Of a stretch of DNA of 64,000 nt, positions 47,701 through 59,863 are shown piece after piece. Origin of the DNA: Yamagishiella unicocca (taxonomy: Eukaryota; Chlorophyta; Chlorophyceae; Chlamydomonadales; Volvocaceae). The position numbers and the translations under genes are program-made. The notes beneath the pieces were generated by a model that saw only the letters and a program-made list of their open reading frames with translations, searched no databases and had not been told where the DNA came from. Each line of letters begins with the position of its first letter. The first letter of the stretch is position 1. Location of the stretch: contig BDSL01000014.1 of assembly GCA_003116995.1 (NCBI GenBank), positions 558,001 through 622,000 of the forward strand. Direction: 5' to 3'.

Positions 47701-48316
47701 CGCCGTACCACACCGCCTTCAGACCGGCGCCCACTTCCGGGTCCTCCTGCTGCTGCTGGCGGCGGCCGCTGCTGCTGGCGGCACCTGTAGCCGCACCGGA
47801 ATGTCACGCATAACGGGGTGTCCAGGGAGGGTTGGGGTTTAGCTGGATGCCGGCGAAAGTTTTGTCATCGCTCGGTCGCGCTGCACGTATGTGGGTGTGG
47901 GGTGCGGCTGCCCTCACATGTTGTGTCCTTGTTAAAAGGACAAACTGCTAGACGGCCAACTGAAGGAAAGTTGGTGGAGGAAGTTGTGCTGGGGTAACGA
48001 TTGCATGGGTGGGTGGGCGGGAGGTGCGCATGGGGGAGGGGTGCGGCACGAAGTGGCCGGAGTGGCGAATGGCTAGGAAGCGTGCCACGGCTCCAAATGG
48101 AGTCATCACATGCCGCCCTCGCGTCGCAGACTTTGCAAGACTCCTACCTTCGCCAGTGCTGCCTTCGCCTCCGGGGCCCTGTGCGCGGGACACAACCCGA
48201 CGCTGCTGCAGCGAGCTGGACGGCCTTTGCCGCGGCAGCAGCACGCCTTGAACGTGCGAAACATGATGAGATGCGCTGCGAGAGAGTTTATTCATATGTA
48301 CCGGTACCTGTGCCAT
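44716..48316 (-). CDS. DUF2358 protein, probably organellar, with hydrophobic C-terminal extension
   Basis: Seven minus-strand exons: 48316-48148, 47784-47639, 47111-46976, 46527-46461, 46213-46040, 45500-45446, 44994-44716. The sum is 1026 nt, or 341 residues. Residues about 1-55 are rich in Ser, Arg, His and Gln with few acids (MNKLSRSASHHVSHV..., then RQRPSSSLQQRRVVSRA), which suggests a chloroplast or mitochondrial leader; ATG 48295 is an alternative start. The core matches DUF2358, a SnoaL/NTF2-like fold of plants and algae: REEMFAAIRADYDEQYFV, CVFADPFVSFAGTQRFKQN, NVSNLGGLM, and WRFSALLDLPWRPRL through HEERWDVEP. The fold's reaction is unknown to me. If the donor after AAK at 45446 is used, exon 7 adds VPSNPWETFLMAA and two hydrophobic stretches, perhaps a hairpin in a membrane. 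If that donor is ignored, a TAA at 45434 ends a 252-residue form. The gene is divergent from the transporter gene, 624 bp away. Confidence 0.85.
47121..47168 (+). repeat. Interstitial telomere-like repeat (TTTAGGG/TTTTAGGG)
   Basis: Six or so tandem units mixing TTTAGGG and TTTTAGGG. They lie in intron 2 of the DUF2358 gene, ending about 10 nt from the acceptor at 47112. Seen from the gene, the strand reads CCCTAAA(A). Confidence 0.95.
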
Positions 48317-48940
48317 GGGGCCCTGTCCGCAAACGATGGAATGCGTTGTGGTTGGGATGTTGCGCGAGTCACCTTACGAGGCCGCCAGAAACATTCAGAT
48401 TGAAAGAGATACCATGTCTTATAAATGAAGGTGCTGTAACTATGGAACGCCGTATACCAGTTGGCGGGTACCGGCAGACCATGCACTGAAATATCATCCC
48501 CATCTGCACAAAGCCCATTTGGTTAGCTTCTACCCACATTGTTTTCCTGCAAAATCATTTTGATCGCCTAACCCTTGCTGCAGAAGCCTTCTCCTATCAG
48601 GGTTTGGACACTTGGCATGCAAATCTATCTATCGTGCTGAGCGGCGCTGACAAAGCTGTACCACAGACACCGTTCGCCTCGATGATGGAGGGATCCTAGC
48701 ATTGGCTGCCGGGGATTCCCCCGGGCTATACAATTGCTCGCCGCCAGAGCTGGTTGCAATTGGCGCGCTAGGACGCTCACAAATTCTAGGCTCAGCCCAA
48801 TCCAATAGCCAATCTTTAGAAATTCCAGCACGCGCTGGCTGCATAATCCGTTTCCTAATTCTGCGGAACGGCCGCCCGAATCGGTGTCGGCGGGCAATTC
48901 CGTCGCGGCGACATCCCTTCTCGCCTGAAGGACATCAACT
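48317..48940. other. Intergenic, shared divergent promoter region
   Basis: A 624-bp gap between the DUF2358 start (minus) and the transporter start (plus). It is AT-richer than the flanking exons, as expected for a bidirectional promoter. I cannot name any element with confidence. Confidence 0.5.
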
Positions 48941-49927
48941 ATGGCAGACCTCACGAATGATGCCACGGTGCCCCTCATTTCGCCGGAAAGTCCCAAGGGG
49001 AACGACGAGGGCGTCATGGGTTATGGGGGCCAGACGCACCACCGGCCCCCCGGCGAGCCTGGCCACATTCGGACCCTCAGCCTGTGGCCCCTGGTGACGC
49101 TCATTTTCTTCGAGGTCAGCGGCGGCCCATTTGGCACCGAGGTGAGCGACTCATGACATGCGGGAGGCGGGGGAGGAGGCGAGGGAGGTGGCGGAGGTGA
49201 CAACACCTGGGCTTCAGGCGTGCCGTGCCGTCCGCGCGTTAACACACCAGGCGCGCGGCGGTACCCCAGCACGTTCCTTTGCTCCCGACGCGGTCAATGC
49301 TGGTACTAAATTCACAATGACCAGGGGGTACTACGTAATCGGGGGCGTCCACCTTCCGCACGTGCCTGGTACGCCTTGCAGCCGCGCTCACCCCGCCCCC
49401 CCATCAGCGGCTGCTCGCGGCCCTGAGCACGGAGCCAACCCTCTCCTCCCCCCCGCCCCGCACGCCCCTGCCCTCTCCTGACCTCACGACACCTCTCCCA
49501 ATACACCAATCCAACTGCTTAAAGGTTCAATTGCCCCGAAACAAGAGGAACCCAGCGCCCTCGCCCGTTCCCCCAGCCCCCCCAAACCCTAAAACCCTGC
49601 CAAACCCCTCCCCACCGCCCCGGCCCCCCCAGGACGCCGTCTCCGCCGCCGGCCCGCTGCTGACCATCGTTGGCTTCCTGGTGTTCCCGCTGCTGTGGAG
49701 TGTGCCCGAGGCGCTCATCACGGCGGAGCTGGCCACGGCCTTCCCGGAGAACAGGTGCGGGGTACAGCTGGCTCCGGCGGCGGGGGTTCGAGGAAGACCC
49801 GGCGGCGGGGGATGTATAAAAACCGTTTTACGCGGCGGCGGCGGGACATGGCAGCGGGGCGGGTACCCGGGTTCGATTCTGTCGTACAGCGTACGACGGC
49901 GCTTTGGAGGACCAGGGGGCGGGATGA

Positions 49928-49961
<34 letters not shown>

Positions 49962-52900
49962 TGGGACATGCGGGTTGGTTGGCGGGTTGGTTGGCGGGTA
50001 GGCGCGGAATCCGGCGCCGGCCCCAGGCGTTCCGGACCCATCACGTGATACCACGTGCGCAGCCGGCACAACCCGGCGCAACCTGGCGACACCTCCTCAG
50101 CACCGCCACCCAGCCCCTCCATCCCCCGCACCCAACATGCCGCATCCCGACTCTCACCAGCGCCCTCCCCCCGCCCTCCCCCCGCCCTCCCCCCGCCCTC
50201 CGCCTCCCCGGTCGCCGCCCTGTCCTCCCTCAGCGGCTACGTGGCGTGGGTGACTGCCGCCTTCGGTCCGTTCTGGGGCTTCCAGGAGGGGCTCTGGAGC
50301 TGGCTGTCCGGCGTCACCGACAACTCGCTCTACCCGGTCATGCTGGCAGCCAACCTGGAGATCTTCTTCCCCATACTCAAGTCGGGCTGGCCCAAGTAGT
50401 GAGTGCGGCAGGGCCCTGGCCCCAGGTTTGGGGGGGGGGCATAAAAACCGTGGACGCGAAAAGGACAGGCTAGTTGGCGCATGGTCGGCGGACACGTACA
50501 TTGTGGGCGCATGCGGGAGCACTTGGACGGACGGAACAGGATAGTTGGCGCACGGTCGTCCCGGGGGGCCGCGTCGCCGGGTGGCTCGGACCAACAGCCT
50601 CTTTGCGCGTGTTCGTTCGGTGCTGTGTCCCTCACTCCGGCCCTCACGCCCTCCCCCACCGACCCACGGGTCCTCCTCTCATAAGCCCCCCCCGCCCTCG
50701 CCGCCCGCCGCCCTCGCTGCCCGCCGCCCGCCGCCAGCGTCTTCCTTGTGGGCATGTCGCTGCTGCTGTCCGGCCTCAACTACCGCGGCCTCACGGTGGT
50801 GGGCAACGCCGTCATCACCTCCACGGTGGCCATCATCGTGCCCTTCGTGCTGCTGTGCGCCATGTGCCTGCCGCACGTCCAGGTGGGGCTGGCGGCGGGG
50901 CGGGAGGGGGGGCGGGAGGGGGGGTCGGGAAGGGGGTCGGGAGGGGGTTCGGGAGGGGGGTTCGGGAAGGGGGTCGGGAGGGGGTTCGGGAGGGGGGTTC
51001 GGGAAGGGGGGGCCGGGGGGGGGGAGGTAGGGTGCGTCGGGACCGGGGGGGGGGTCGGGGCCATGTGCTGTTGCTGACTGTTGCTGACTGTTGCTGACTG
51101 TTGCTGCTGTTGCTGACTGTTGCTGACTGTTGCCGCTGTTGCTGCTGCCGCGCCGATCCAGGTCTCCAACTACACCCGGGTGGACTGGGATACAGTGGAC
51201 TGGTCCACATTCCTAAACGTCATGTTCTGGTGGGTGGCGGGATCCAGGGAGGGGGGCAGGAAGGTGCAAGGACGGGGGGAAGTGCAAGTTATACGGGCCT
51301 GCTTGTTGTAGGCTTCACTTCTCTGTATATGGCGGCTGCCCACGGGTTTCTTCTCAAGTGCAGCCGTGTTCCTCCTCCCAGTCACCCCCCGCCCCCAAGT
51401 CCTCCGACATGCACACCCAAAACGCGTGTCCTAAAACTGTTTTTTTCGCCGGTTAGTCTCTGCCCTCCGTCTCCTATGTCCTGTAACCGGGTCTTCTCGC
51501 CACCCCCGGCCCTTCTCCAGCGGGTTTCCTCCCCCTCTCGCCCCCCGGCCCTTCTCCAACGGGTTTGCTCCCCCTCTTTCCCCCCCTTCAGGAACCTCAA
51601 CTACTGGGACTCCGTGTCCACCCTGGCGGGCGAGGTGCGGGACCCCGGCCGCACCTTCCCCCGGGCCATGCTGCTGGCGGTGGTGCTGGTGGTCGCCATG
51701 TACCTGCTGCCGACGGTGGCGGCGCTGGGGGTGCTGGGCACCACCGGGGACTGGAAGCTGGGCTACTACGGCACGGTGGCGCAGCAGGTGGGAGGGGGGG
51801 GGGACGGAGGGGGACGGGGGGGGGGGGCCGGGGAGGGCTGCTGTTCACGTTGCTGTTGTTGTTCTTGTTGCTGGCGGAGGTGCTGCGGGTGTCAGTGCTA
51901 TGGGGTCGGCACCTGCTGATGGCGCTTGTGGAGTGATGTGTTCGTTGGAGCCGGCTATCTTGCAGGGGACGGACGAGCGGGGGGTGGCGCTTGTGGTGGG
52001 AGTGCGTCCGGTCCGGGACACAGCTGGTCCACCAACCTTTGGGGCCTGAGGGGAGCAGGGGAGGCTGCCTGTGGGGAGCAGGGGAAGCTTCCTGCCGCAC
52101 AGCACCTGAGCGCACCGGGGCCACCGAAGTAACATGAGAAAAACAAAGAGCATTTACACATTGCCGTACCAGCAACCGTCAACGAGTTGTTGTTTTGGAT
52201 CCGGGATTGGATCCGCAGGTGGGCGGCCCCTGGCTCGCCGGCTGGATCATGGTGGCAGCCGCATGCAGCCAGGTGGGGCAGTACCAGGCGGAGATGGCGT
52301 CGGACTCGTACCAGGTATGGCAGCCGGCCGCGTGGGGGAGGGATTAAAATACATCCGCGAATCCACGGCCGACAAACCAAGGGTGGTGAGGATGTTGGTC
52401 CAAGAAGCGATAGTCGGGAGGGGGGTGAGGGAGGATGAGATCCTAACCCGCGGGCTGCCAAAGGGGGCGGCAGGCGCGCAACCGCGCCGCTAACATAACA
52501 TATAACCGTCACGTTGCCACCCGACACCCCAACGCCCAACCGTCGCCAACCGCACGCACGCTCGCCCCGCAGGTCCAGGGCATGGCGGAGCGCGGCTTCC
52601 TGCCGCGCGCGCTGGGCCGGCGCTCCCGGTACGGCACCCCCGTGTACGGCATCATGCTGAGCTCTCTGGGCGTGGTGTGCCTGGCCTCCATGTCGTTCGT
52701 TGAGATCGTGACGCTGCTCAACGCCATCTACTGCCTGGCGGAGCTGCTGGAGTTCGCGGCGTTCGTGTGGCTGAGGGTGAAGCGGCCCGACCTGCCGCGG
52801 CCGTACAGGTGGGTTGGACGGTTGGGTGGTTGGCGGTTGGTGGTGGGTGAGTCGGTTGGGAGCCGGCCGGTCCCTTCCGACACGACCTCTCCCCGCCAGC

Positions 52901-53832
52901 GCTTCCGCTCCGCCAGCGCTGCACGCTCTACCTCCGCCCCCTAGCTCCCACCCACCCACCGCCCGCAGCCCACGTCCCAGCCTCGCCGTCACACTGCCGT
53001 GTGCCTTCCGGCCGCCGCTATAACCCCAGCCCCAAACCTAAACCCTCGACAGCCGCTCCGCAACAGCCGCGCTACCGTAACCCCGCTGCGCCCCGTCCCC
53101 TCACCCCCTCCCGTCCCTCCCCTCCCTCCCCTCCCCGCCGCCCCCAGGGTCCCCCTGCCCACGTGGGGCCTCGTGCTGATGCTGCTGCCCGCCTCCCTGC
53201 TGCTGCTGGTGGTCCTGGCCATGCCGTTCGTCACCCGGGACCTGGCCACGTGCGCCTGGACCCTGGGGGCGGTGGCGCTGGGCTTCGTGATGCACCCGGC
53301 GCTGCAGGTGGGGGGGTGGGGAGCCAGTGCGCCAGGGAGGGGGAAAGGGAGCCAGTGCGCCAGGGAGGGGGAAGGGAGCCAGTGCGCCAGGGAGGGGGAA
53401 GGGAGCCAGTGCGCCAGGGAGGGGGAAAGGGAGCCAGTGCGCCAGGGAGGGGGAAAGGGAGCCAGTGTGCTCGTGCTCCTAGCCACGTTTGGGCTCGGAA
53501 GCCACGGAGCCTGCGCCGAAACTCCCAGCCGTCACCAGCTCCCAGCTTGCAACCGTCGCCGCCCCTTAATTCCCAACCGCTGTCTCTCGCACTTGCAGTA
53601 CGCCAAGGCGCGCGGCTGGGTCGAGTTTGACGACATGCACTTCGACTGCGCCAACGTGTACGACGAGCCGCCGCACGACCACCACGCCAACGGTCCCAAC
53701 CACCCCGCCGCGGCGCCCGCCGGCGCCGCGGCCAACGGCGACGCCGAGGTGGTGGTTACCACCAACGGCCACGCCACTGGCCCCAGCGGCGATGACGCCA
53801 GCGAGGACTCGCCGCTGCTGGCCCAGGGCTGA
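48941..53832 (+). CDS. APC-superfamily amino acid/polyamine transporter (LAT/PUT type)
   Basis: Ten exons: 48941-49141, 49633-49754, 50234-50398, 50738-50882, 51162-51229, 51592-51787, 52219-52314, 52573-52808, 53148-53307, 53599-53832. The sum is 1623 nt, or 540 residues. The protein is dominated by hydrophobic segments, about twelve by eye. Conserved LAT/PUT wording: [12 protein letters not shown] in TM1, then [69 protein letters not shown] and [22 protein letters not shown]. Plant PUT transporters (polyamine and paraquat uptake) carry the same series (family knowledge), so proton-coupled polyamine or amino acid uptake is likely. The choice between them is not readable. The C-terminal tail (exon 10) is a hydrophilic His/Ala/Asp-rich region. 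The exon 3 donor could be 50395 or 50398, changing one residue (Asn or Tyr); 50398 has the better consensus, GTGAGT. The introns are full of minisatellites. Confidence 0.92.
50883..51135 (+). repeat. G-rich and TTGCTGACTG minisatellites in transporter intron 4
   Basis: Bases 50883-51060 are degenerate units such as GGTCGGGAGGGGGTTCGGGA. Bases 51068-51130 repeat a 10-nt TTGCTGACTG motif. Both lie between exons 4 and 5 of the transporter. Confidence 0.85.
53321..53468 (+). repeat. 27-28 bp minisatellite in transporter intron 9
   Basis: Five near-identical units starting GAGCCAGTGCGCCAGGGAGG, with 1-nt length differences in the A/G run, plus a partial sixth unit. It follows the donor at 53308 closely. 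Confidence 0.93.
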
Positions 53833-56099
53833 TGGGCCTTATGTCTCGAGTCGCATGTTGGCAGCGCCGTTGACCGTTATGCTGTGTTAAAGCAGCCGTT
53901 GGTTGTTGGCCGCTTCGATGTGCCAGGGGTTACCGCTAGGGTGGTTGTCTTGAGGGTTGCGCCTCAGGCCACGTTTCTGCCCCGCTTCCTGTGAGGTCAG
54001 CGGCGGAGGGGGCGCTTAGAGGGCGGCGCTGAATGAGCGCTGCAGCCCCGCCGGTACGGCACTGTTTAAACATCGTCCATTCCCAAGGTTTCGGAGCTCA
54101 GGACGTGACGCGGTCAGACAAGTTCGGCGCGCTGTGGGCACTCATGCGTGGCTAGGGCGCGGCGCGACGACTGAGGTGACACAGGAGACCCGGCCCGGGT
54201 TGAGGCCAGGCCAGGCATGTATTTGTTGCCCTCCGGGTCAGGCGCATGGTGTTGCCCCCCACCCTTCCGTGTGGTGCGGTGCGGTGTGGGGCAAGGAGTG
54301 ATACACGCGCGCCTCGCGTAGTAGCTGACGTGCCGCGTGGGGGCGGGGTGAGGGCGGCGGCGGCGGCCGTCTGCCGAGCAAGGTGACGCATGGACGCATC
54401 AGGGATGACGCAGGACGGCATGCGAGCCGGTGTGAAGTGTGCCGTTGCGTTGGGTGGCAAGGCCCGCACCGCTCGGTGGGCTCGGCAATGGCTGCCAGCT
54501 CGTCTGTCTGTCGTATTGCGGGTGCCGGAAGCTGTACGGCAGCGAAGCTGAAGGTTGTACGAGCACTTTGCAGTGAGGCGACACCAAGGAGCGACACTGT
54601 AAAGGTGTGAACCGCTCTGTGCTCTGGATTCGGGGAGACTTTGGGCGGAGCGGCTAGGGAAGCGGAAGAGATGCCACAGCGACAAGCCCGACGCTGCACA
54701 ACGCGAGTGTCAGTCTTCCGTCTCCGATGTCCAGGCACCGGGCCTTGTCGCCACAAACACACACACACCCAACAGCATTGCGTCCCAGGCGACACGCAAC
54801 GCAACAGAGAGAGACCCGCGCCCGGCCCCTCCTCGCGGCCCCCCAACCCAAACCGCGTCCGTCATGCCGGACAAAGACACGACCGCACGACCACGTACGA
54901 CACTAGTAGTCTAAGGACATACGGCAAGGTGTCGAGTGTAACAGCACCGTAAGCCTTCAGGTAATCGAGCTGCCCAGATCGGCACAAACCCCGAGAGAGC
55001 GAGCATTCGATGCAGCATGAGGTCAACCAAAACGAGCGGCACCGGCTGCGTCCAGCGGCGCACAAGACCGCATCCCGCGATGGCCGTCACCATTATTCTG
55101 TTCGTCTGTGCCGCTGCGCCGCACCGTCCTGCAACCATCAATCCCCGCAACCCACCCACCCACCCACCCACCCACCCACCTACCCACCTACCCACCTACC
55201 TACGTGCCCGCACGGTGTCGCCCCGCCAGCCTTTGTACACGTCCTCCTGGCCCTGGCCGTTGCGCACAACGGTACAACGGTAAGATACATGGTGGCTCGA
55301 CCTCGCGGCCAAGTACGCGTCAACAACAAACACAAACACACACACACACACACGCAGTGATTGCGACCCACATCGGCCCATCCCGGCGGGGGGAAGCCAG
55401 CGCGCGCGCGCGCGTACCGCAGGCATCAGCCCAGGGCTTAGGGTTTTGAGGGAACCGTACCGAGGTTCTGGGGAGGAGGGGGTAAAGGGGGGGAAGCTCC
55501 AGCTGGAGTTGACCGGCCGGCTGCCGTCACCCTCCAACCGCCACCCTCAGCCCAGCCCGTATAACCGTATATACGGAAACACCTCGTACGACGACGTGGC
55601 TCCAACCAACCAAACCCCGCCCAAGCACCCAACGGTGAAGCCTGCGCAGCTCTCTGCCGCCGGGGTGCCGTACAACTACTGCCCCCTCTCCTCCCCCAGC
55701 AATACCCCTAGCAACCCCTAGGTCGCCCCCGCCCGCTTGGTTTATTGACGCTGCTGGCGGCCGGGGGGGGGTAGGAGGTTGGTTGGTTGGCCCAGCTGCT
55801 GCTCCTCCTGCTGCAGACCCGTCGCCGCCACCCGGGGGGGCGACGACTCCGGGGAGTGAAGCTAACGCCACTGTACATACCCATCATATTCACAACAACT
55901 GCTGCCGCCCCCTGCGGGCATCAACCACATCGCAGCGCAGCGCGGCGCAGCGCAGTCCTCCCGTCATCAAGCTGCTGCTGTTATCTTGCCCTGGCCTGCC
56001 ATGTCCTGCCCTGCCCCTGCCGGGGCTCAGGCCGGATGCCGACAGCCCCCAGCCAGCAAACCCTGAAGCCGCGCCGCTCCGCCGCACCAGCCGGCCGCC
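53833..56099. other. Intergenic, convergent 3' regions
   Basis: This lies between the transporter stop (53832) and the stop of the Ser/Gly-rich gene (56100, minus). A candidate TGTAA for the transporter lies at 54598-54602, far downstream. Simple repeats include ACCC at 55147-55203 and an AC run at 55338-55356. The numerous short open frames lack codon bias, and I call no gene. Confidence 0.5.
55147..55203 (+). repeat. CCCA/CCTA simple repeat
   Basis: A run of CCCA tetramers turning into CCTA units. It is intergenic. Confidence 0.85.
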
Positions 56100-59000
56100 C
56101 TAGCGCTCCGCCTCCTCCCCCTCGTCGCTGTCTCCGTCCATGTCTTCGAAGTTGCGTTGCCGCGCCCCGCTGCGCTCCAGCCGCCCCAGCAGCTTCACGG
56201 CCTCCATCTCCATCTCGCTCATGGGCGCCCCCTCAGCCTTGACAAGGTCGCGCATGGCCGCCTGGTGGTGCGCCATCTTGGCCTTTGTGTCGGGGGGGTT
56301 GGGTTACAAGTAAAGAGTGGGGGGGATGAGAAGACTCGGTTACACGAAATGTGCGTGGGGTGGGGGATTGAGGACGAAGGCGGGAGGGGTCAGATGCAGG
56401 GAATCGGGTGGGGGGAGATGCGGGAGATAGAGGGAGGGGAGAGGTACGAGGGGGTTAGGGAGGGGGGAGCTCGGAACTTGGACCCAGTCGAGGCGAGCGT
56501 GTGTTGCCTTGTGAAAGAGGTAAGGAGGTTGCGTTCCTTCTGGAAGGTAAAGCGGATGGCGAGGTCAAACATACGATGGCCAGATCAAACATGCGGTCCG
56601 GGCATTTATATATGTCGTGATATCGCGCCAGTCCGCAGCGCGCTTGCGGCAGCACGGCTGGAGGCCCCCAGGACACCGGAACGACCCGGATCCACGGCTG
56701 GGGCCCACATGCATGGGCAGAGAGTGGGGTTGCTGGGTGGGGAATAAAAACCCTGGCCCTCGCCCGGTCGCCCCCTGCCCACCTGCAGGCAGACCTCCGC
56801 CGTGGCCCTAGGCAGCACGTAGTTGGCGGTGTCCACCAGTCTGATGCCCTTGCAGGGGTCCAGGTCGGGAGCCTGGCGGCCGCCGCCCTGCCAGTTGTCC
56901 AGGGGGGGCAGCGGCACGGGGAGCAGCTGCAGCGGGGTCACACCGGCGATGCCTGCACGGGCGCGTGCGGGGCGAGGGGCGGGAGAGGGGGGAGGCCGAG
57001 GGGCGGTAAAGGGGCGCGGGTGGCTGCGGGGTAAAGGATAATCCGCGAAGCCACGGCCGACACAGCCGGCACGGGGGGGTGGGGCAGGGACGGGGGATTA
57101 CGTGGATGCGCGGCCCCGCCTGCCTGCCTGATGCATCCCCACCTGCAACCCGCACATGGGCTGATGCGGTGCTCCCACGCCGGCACGCCGACTGGCTACT
57201 GCTTGCTTCTCCCATGCGACCCTCACACGTTTGCAAGCTATTGTCGACACGGCAAGTCACGAGCGTCGAACGGAGGAAGCGGGAGAGCGGATGGAAGAGC
57301 TTGCGGCTCAGAGCGGCCTGTCCGCGACCTGACTTGACCTGACCCGCCCCCGGGGGATGCCAAACACAGCGACCCCCGGGCCTTATGGGCAGCGAGCACG
57401 CACGCCGCATGACGTACTTCGCATGATGGGAAGTGCGCAATGACGTGCGCCTCCCGCCCCGCCGGCCCTCCCTCCCCCGTCCCTCGCCGCCCTCCCCCTC
57501 CTCCTCCTCCTCCAACCTACCCGGCTCCTGCTTCCGCTCCCTCGGTTCCTTCGCCCCCACCGGGCCCCCGTTGGTTCCGGAGCCGCCCAGCCGGATGTTG
57601 CGCAGCTGCGAGATGGCGTCACCCAGCCCAGTCGCCGCGAGGTTGTCCAGCCCGCTCAGCGGCACTCCATTGTTGCCACCGCCGCCGCTGTGCAGCTCCC
57701 CTAGCTGCGCCAGCAACCCCATGTGCGCCAGCGCCGTCACTTCGCCGCTGCCGCCGCCGCCGCCAGGGCCGCCGCCGCCGCCAGCGCCGCCGTTGCTGGT
57801 CGCCCGCGGCACCGGACCGCCGTTGCCCACAGTGACGGAGGCGGAGCTCCGAGTGGGCGCCCACGTCGCCGCCGAGCTGGAGTTGCCGTACGTCTCTGTC
57901 GAGTGATGGCCGCCGCCGCCGCCGCCGCGCGCCGACATGCGCGCGCCGGGGTTGTCGCCGCTGTTCGACACGCGGACCAGCTGCGGCATGGTGCCGCTGT
58001 TGCCGTTGCCGCTGGTACCGTTGCCGTTGCCGCTGGCACCGTTGCCGTTGCCGCTGGTACCGTTGCCGTTGCCGTTGCCGGGCATAGATAACCGGTGGGG
58101 CGGCTGAATGTGAGTGGGGAGGACGGGGTGCGGCCCGGCGGCTCCGGAACCACCCGGAGGGCCGTCGCTGCCGTTCACCTGGGACATTCGCCGCGCACGC
58201 GTGCCGGCGGGAGGGGCCTTCCCAGCGGCGGCGGCGGCGGCGGCGCCGCCGCCGCCATTGGCGATGGCTGGCAGGGCCATATCGCCGCTGATGCTGGCAC
58301 GGCGGTTGCCGTGTTGCGCAGCTCCATTCGATGCCGCCGCCGCCGCCGCCGGTAGCCGCGGTGCCTCCTGCTGGTGCCCCCCCGCCGGGCGTTGGGCGAT
58401 GGGTGGGCTCCCGTCGCTGGGGTAGGAGCGAGACACCGACGGAAGGGCGCCGCGGCGGTCGGCGACGGCGCCGCCGCAGCTGGCGCGTGGGCTGTGTCCG
58501 TGGCTCATCGGGATGCTGCCGCCGCCGCTAGTCGTCCGAGTGAGGCTGCCGTTACGGCGCGGTGGCGGCGCCGCCGCCGCCGCCGGGCTGCCGCCGGCGA
58601 GGCCGCCAGGCCGCCGCAGGCGTGAATTACGTGGGCTGCTGCTGGGTGCTGAGGACGATGACGGTCGGTTGTCGTCCAGGTCGTCGTCGGCGCCGGCCTC
58701 GGACCGGATCTCCACCTCGCTCCACTCCGATCCACTGCCGTATCCTGCGGCCCCGCACTCCAAGATGTCGGTTACAGTGAGGAAAACTAAGAGAGAACAT
58801 AGCAGTGTAAACCATAGCGTAACATTACTGTTACTACGTGCAGATGCCTCTCGAAACGGGTGCAGCTGCGTTTGCGTGGCGCGCCGCATTCCGTGTCTTG
58901 GTTTGCGTTCCTGCGGGCTCCGAGTCCCGCTTCGAGGCGCGCACCCTGCGCATCCGAGTACACCGGCACCCGGCCACATCCAAGCCCACACTTGCTCAAG

Positions 59001-59863
59001 CCCGCCCCAAAGCCCGCAACCCACCCACCCACCACACACACCAAAGCCGTCGTTTGCAGAGTACTCAACCCGCTGACCGCCCTTGTGGCCCATCCCACCA
59101 TCGTGCCAGAAGGTTGGTTCTTCCACACCGCTCCCAAAAGTGGCGCAAACCCTAAACCCTAAACCCTCCACTCACGCCCGCGCTCATCCCTAAACCCTAA
59201 ACCCCAAACCTCACTTACGTCCACGCTCACCCGGCACCTTCGCTGCACCGTGGTAGCGATCCCCAGAGAAGGAGCTCCGCTGCTGCGGCGGTGGCGGCGC
59301 AGGTGCCGGGCCACCTTCCGCTGCGTCACCCGGCGATTGGGGGATGACGGAGGGGCGGAAGAAGGCCATTCGGGCGGCCTGGGAGCCCTGTGTTGTGGGC
59401 CAGGGCGGGGTGGGGAAAGGGCGGGGGTTGGAAGGGGAGGTGGAGGGGGCGGGGAGAGGGAGGGTGGGGAGGCAGGGAGGGTGGGCGGGTGTTGCAGGGG
59501 ATGGGCAATCTGGGGTTCACGAGGAGTAGGTTGGAGGGCAGAGTGGGAGGGGGTGAGAGGAGTCAGCGCATGGCCACCCACCAGGCCGGTATCAAGCTCC
59601 TGGTCTTCGGGCCGTTGGCCCCCGTTGGCCCCCATCGGCGTGATGCTGTGATGGGGCCGCAGGTGCCCGAACATTTTGTCCAGTACCTGTCGCCCAGTCT
59701 GCCGGCTGGCTTGGCCAGAGGTGTCCGTGAAGGAATTTTCGCGCGAGCTAAGACCCACACCTGCAGCAGCGCCCGGTGCGAAGATGGGTAAGGGCGAGGC
59801 GCGCTCTTCGTATCCCTGAGGGTGACGCTCCACGTACCCAAGTCTGGGGGCCCGTTCGCAATC
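56100..59863 (-). CDS. Unrecognised Ser/Gly/Asn-rich protein (5' end unresolved)
   Basis: Five minus-strand exons fit in frame: 59863-59687, 59378-59231, 58744-57521, 56952-56783, 56282-56100. They give 1902 nt, or 633 residues plus stop. The first listed exon begins after an acceptor and lacks an ATG, so at least one upstream exon is missing. A candidate is 60388-60257 (MTTLPVSPCSPSENVRH...), whose phase fits but whose codon use is poor. Alternatively translation starts at the ATG of MAFFRPSVIPQSPGD in the next exon (59369). The large exon is low complexity: poly-Ala, poly-Gly, Pro, and a GNGNGTSGNGNG repeat (58011-58080). More conserved-looking parts are SEWSEVEIRSEAGADDD, GLLAQLGELH with SQLRNIRL, VTPLQLLPVPLPPLDNWQGG with LVDTANYVLP, and a charged C-terminal helix (MAHHQAAMRDLVKAEGAPMS). 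I recognise no family; a scaffold or nuclear regulator is only a guess. Confidence 0.6.
59147..59210 (-). repeat. Interstitial telomere-like repeat (TTTAGGG on minus)
   Basis: Two clusters of CCCTAAA (59147-59167 and 59187-59210) on plus. They lie in the intron of the Ser/Gly-rich gene, starting about 20 nt from its donor at 59230. Confidence 0.92.

Noticed and set aside
56808..59171. A 787-codon minus-strand open frame taken as one protein
   Set aside because: It reads through two introns. The GT-AG junctions at 58744 and 57521, and the frame-shifted exon at 56952-56783, join conserved-looking segments better, and the frame's ends read intron and telomere repeat.
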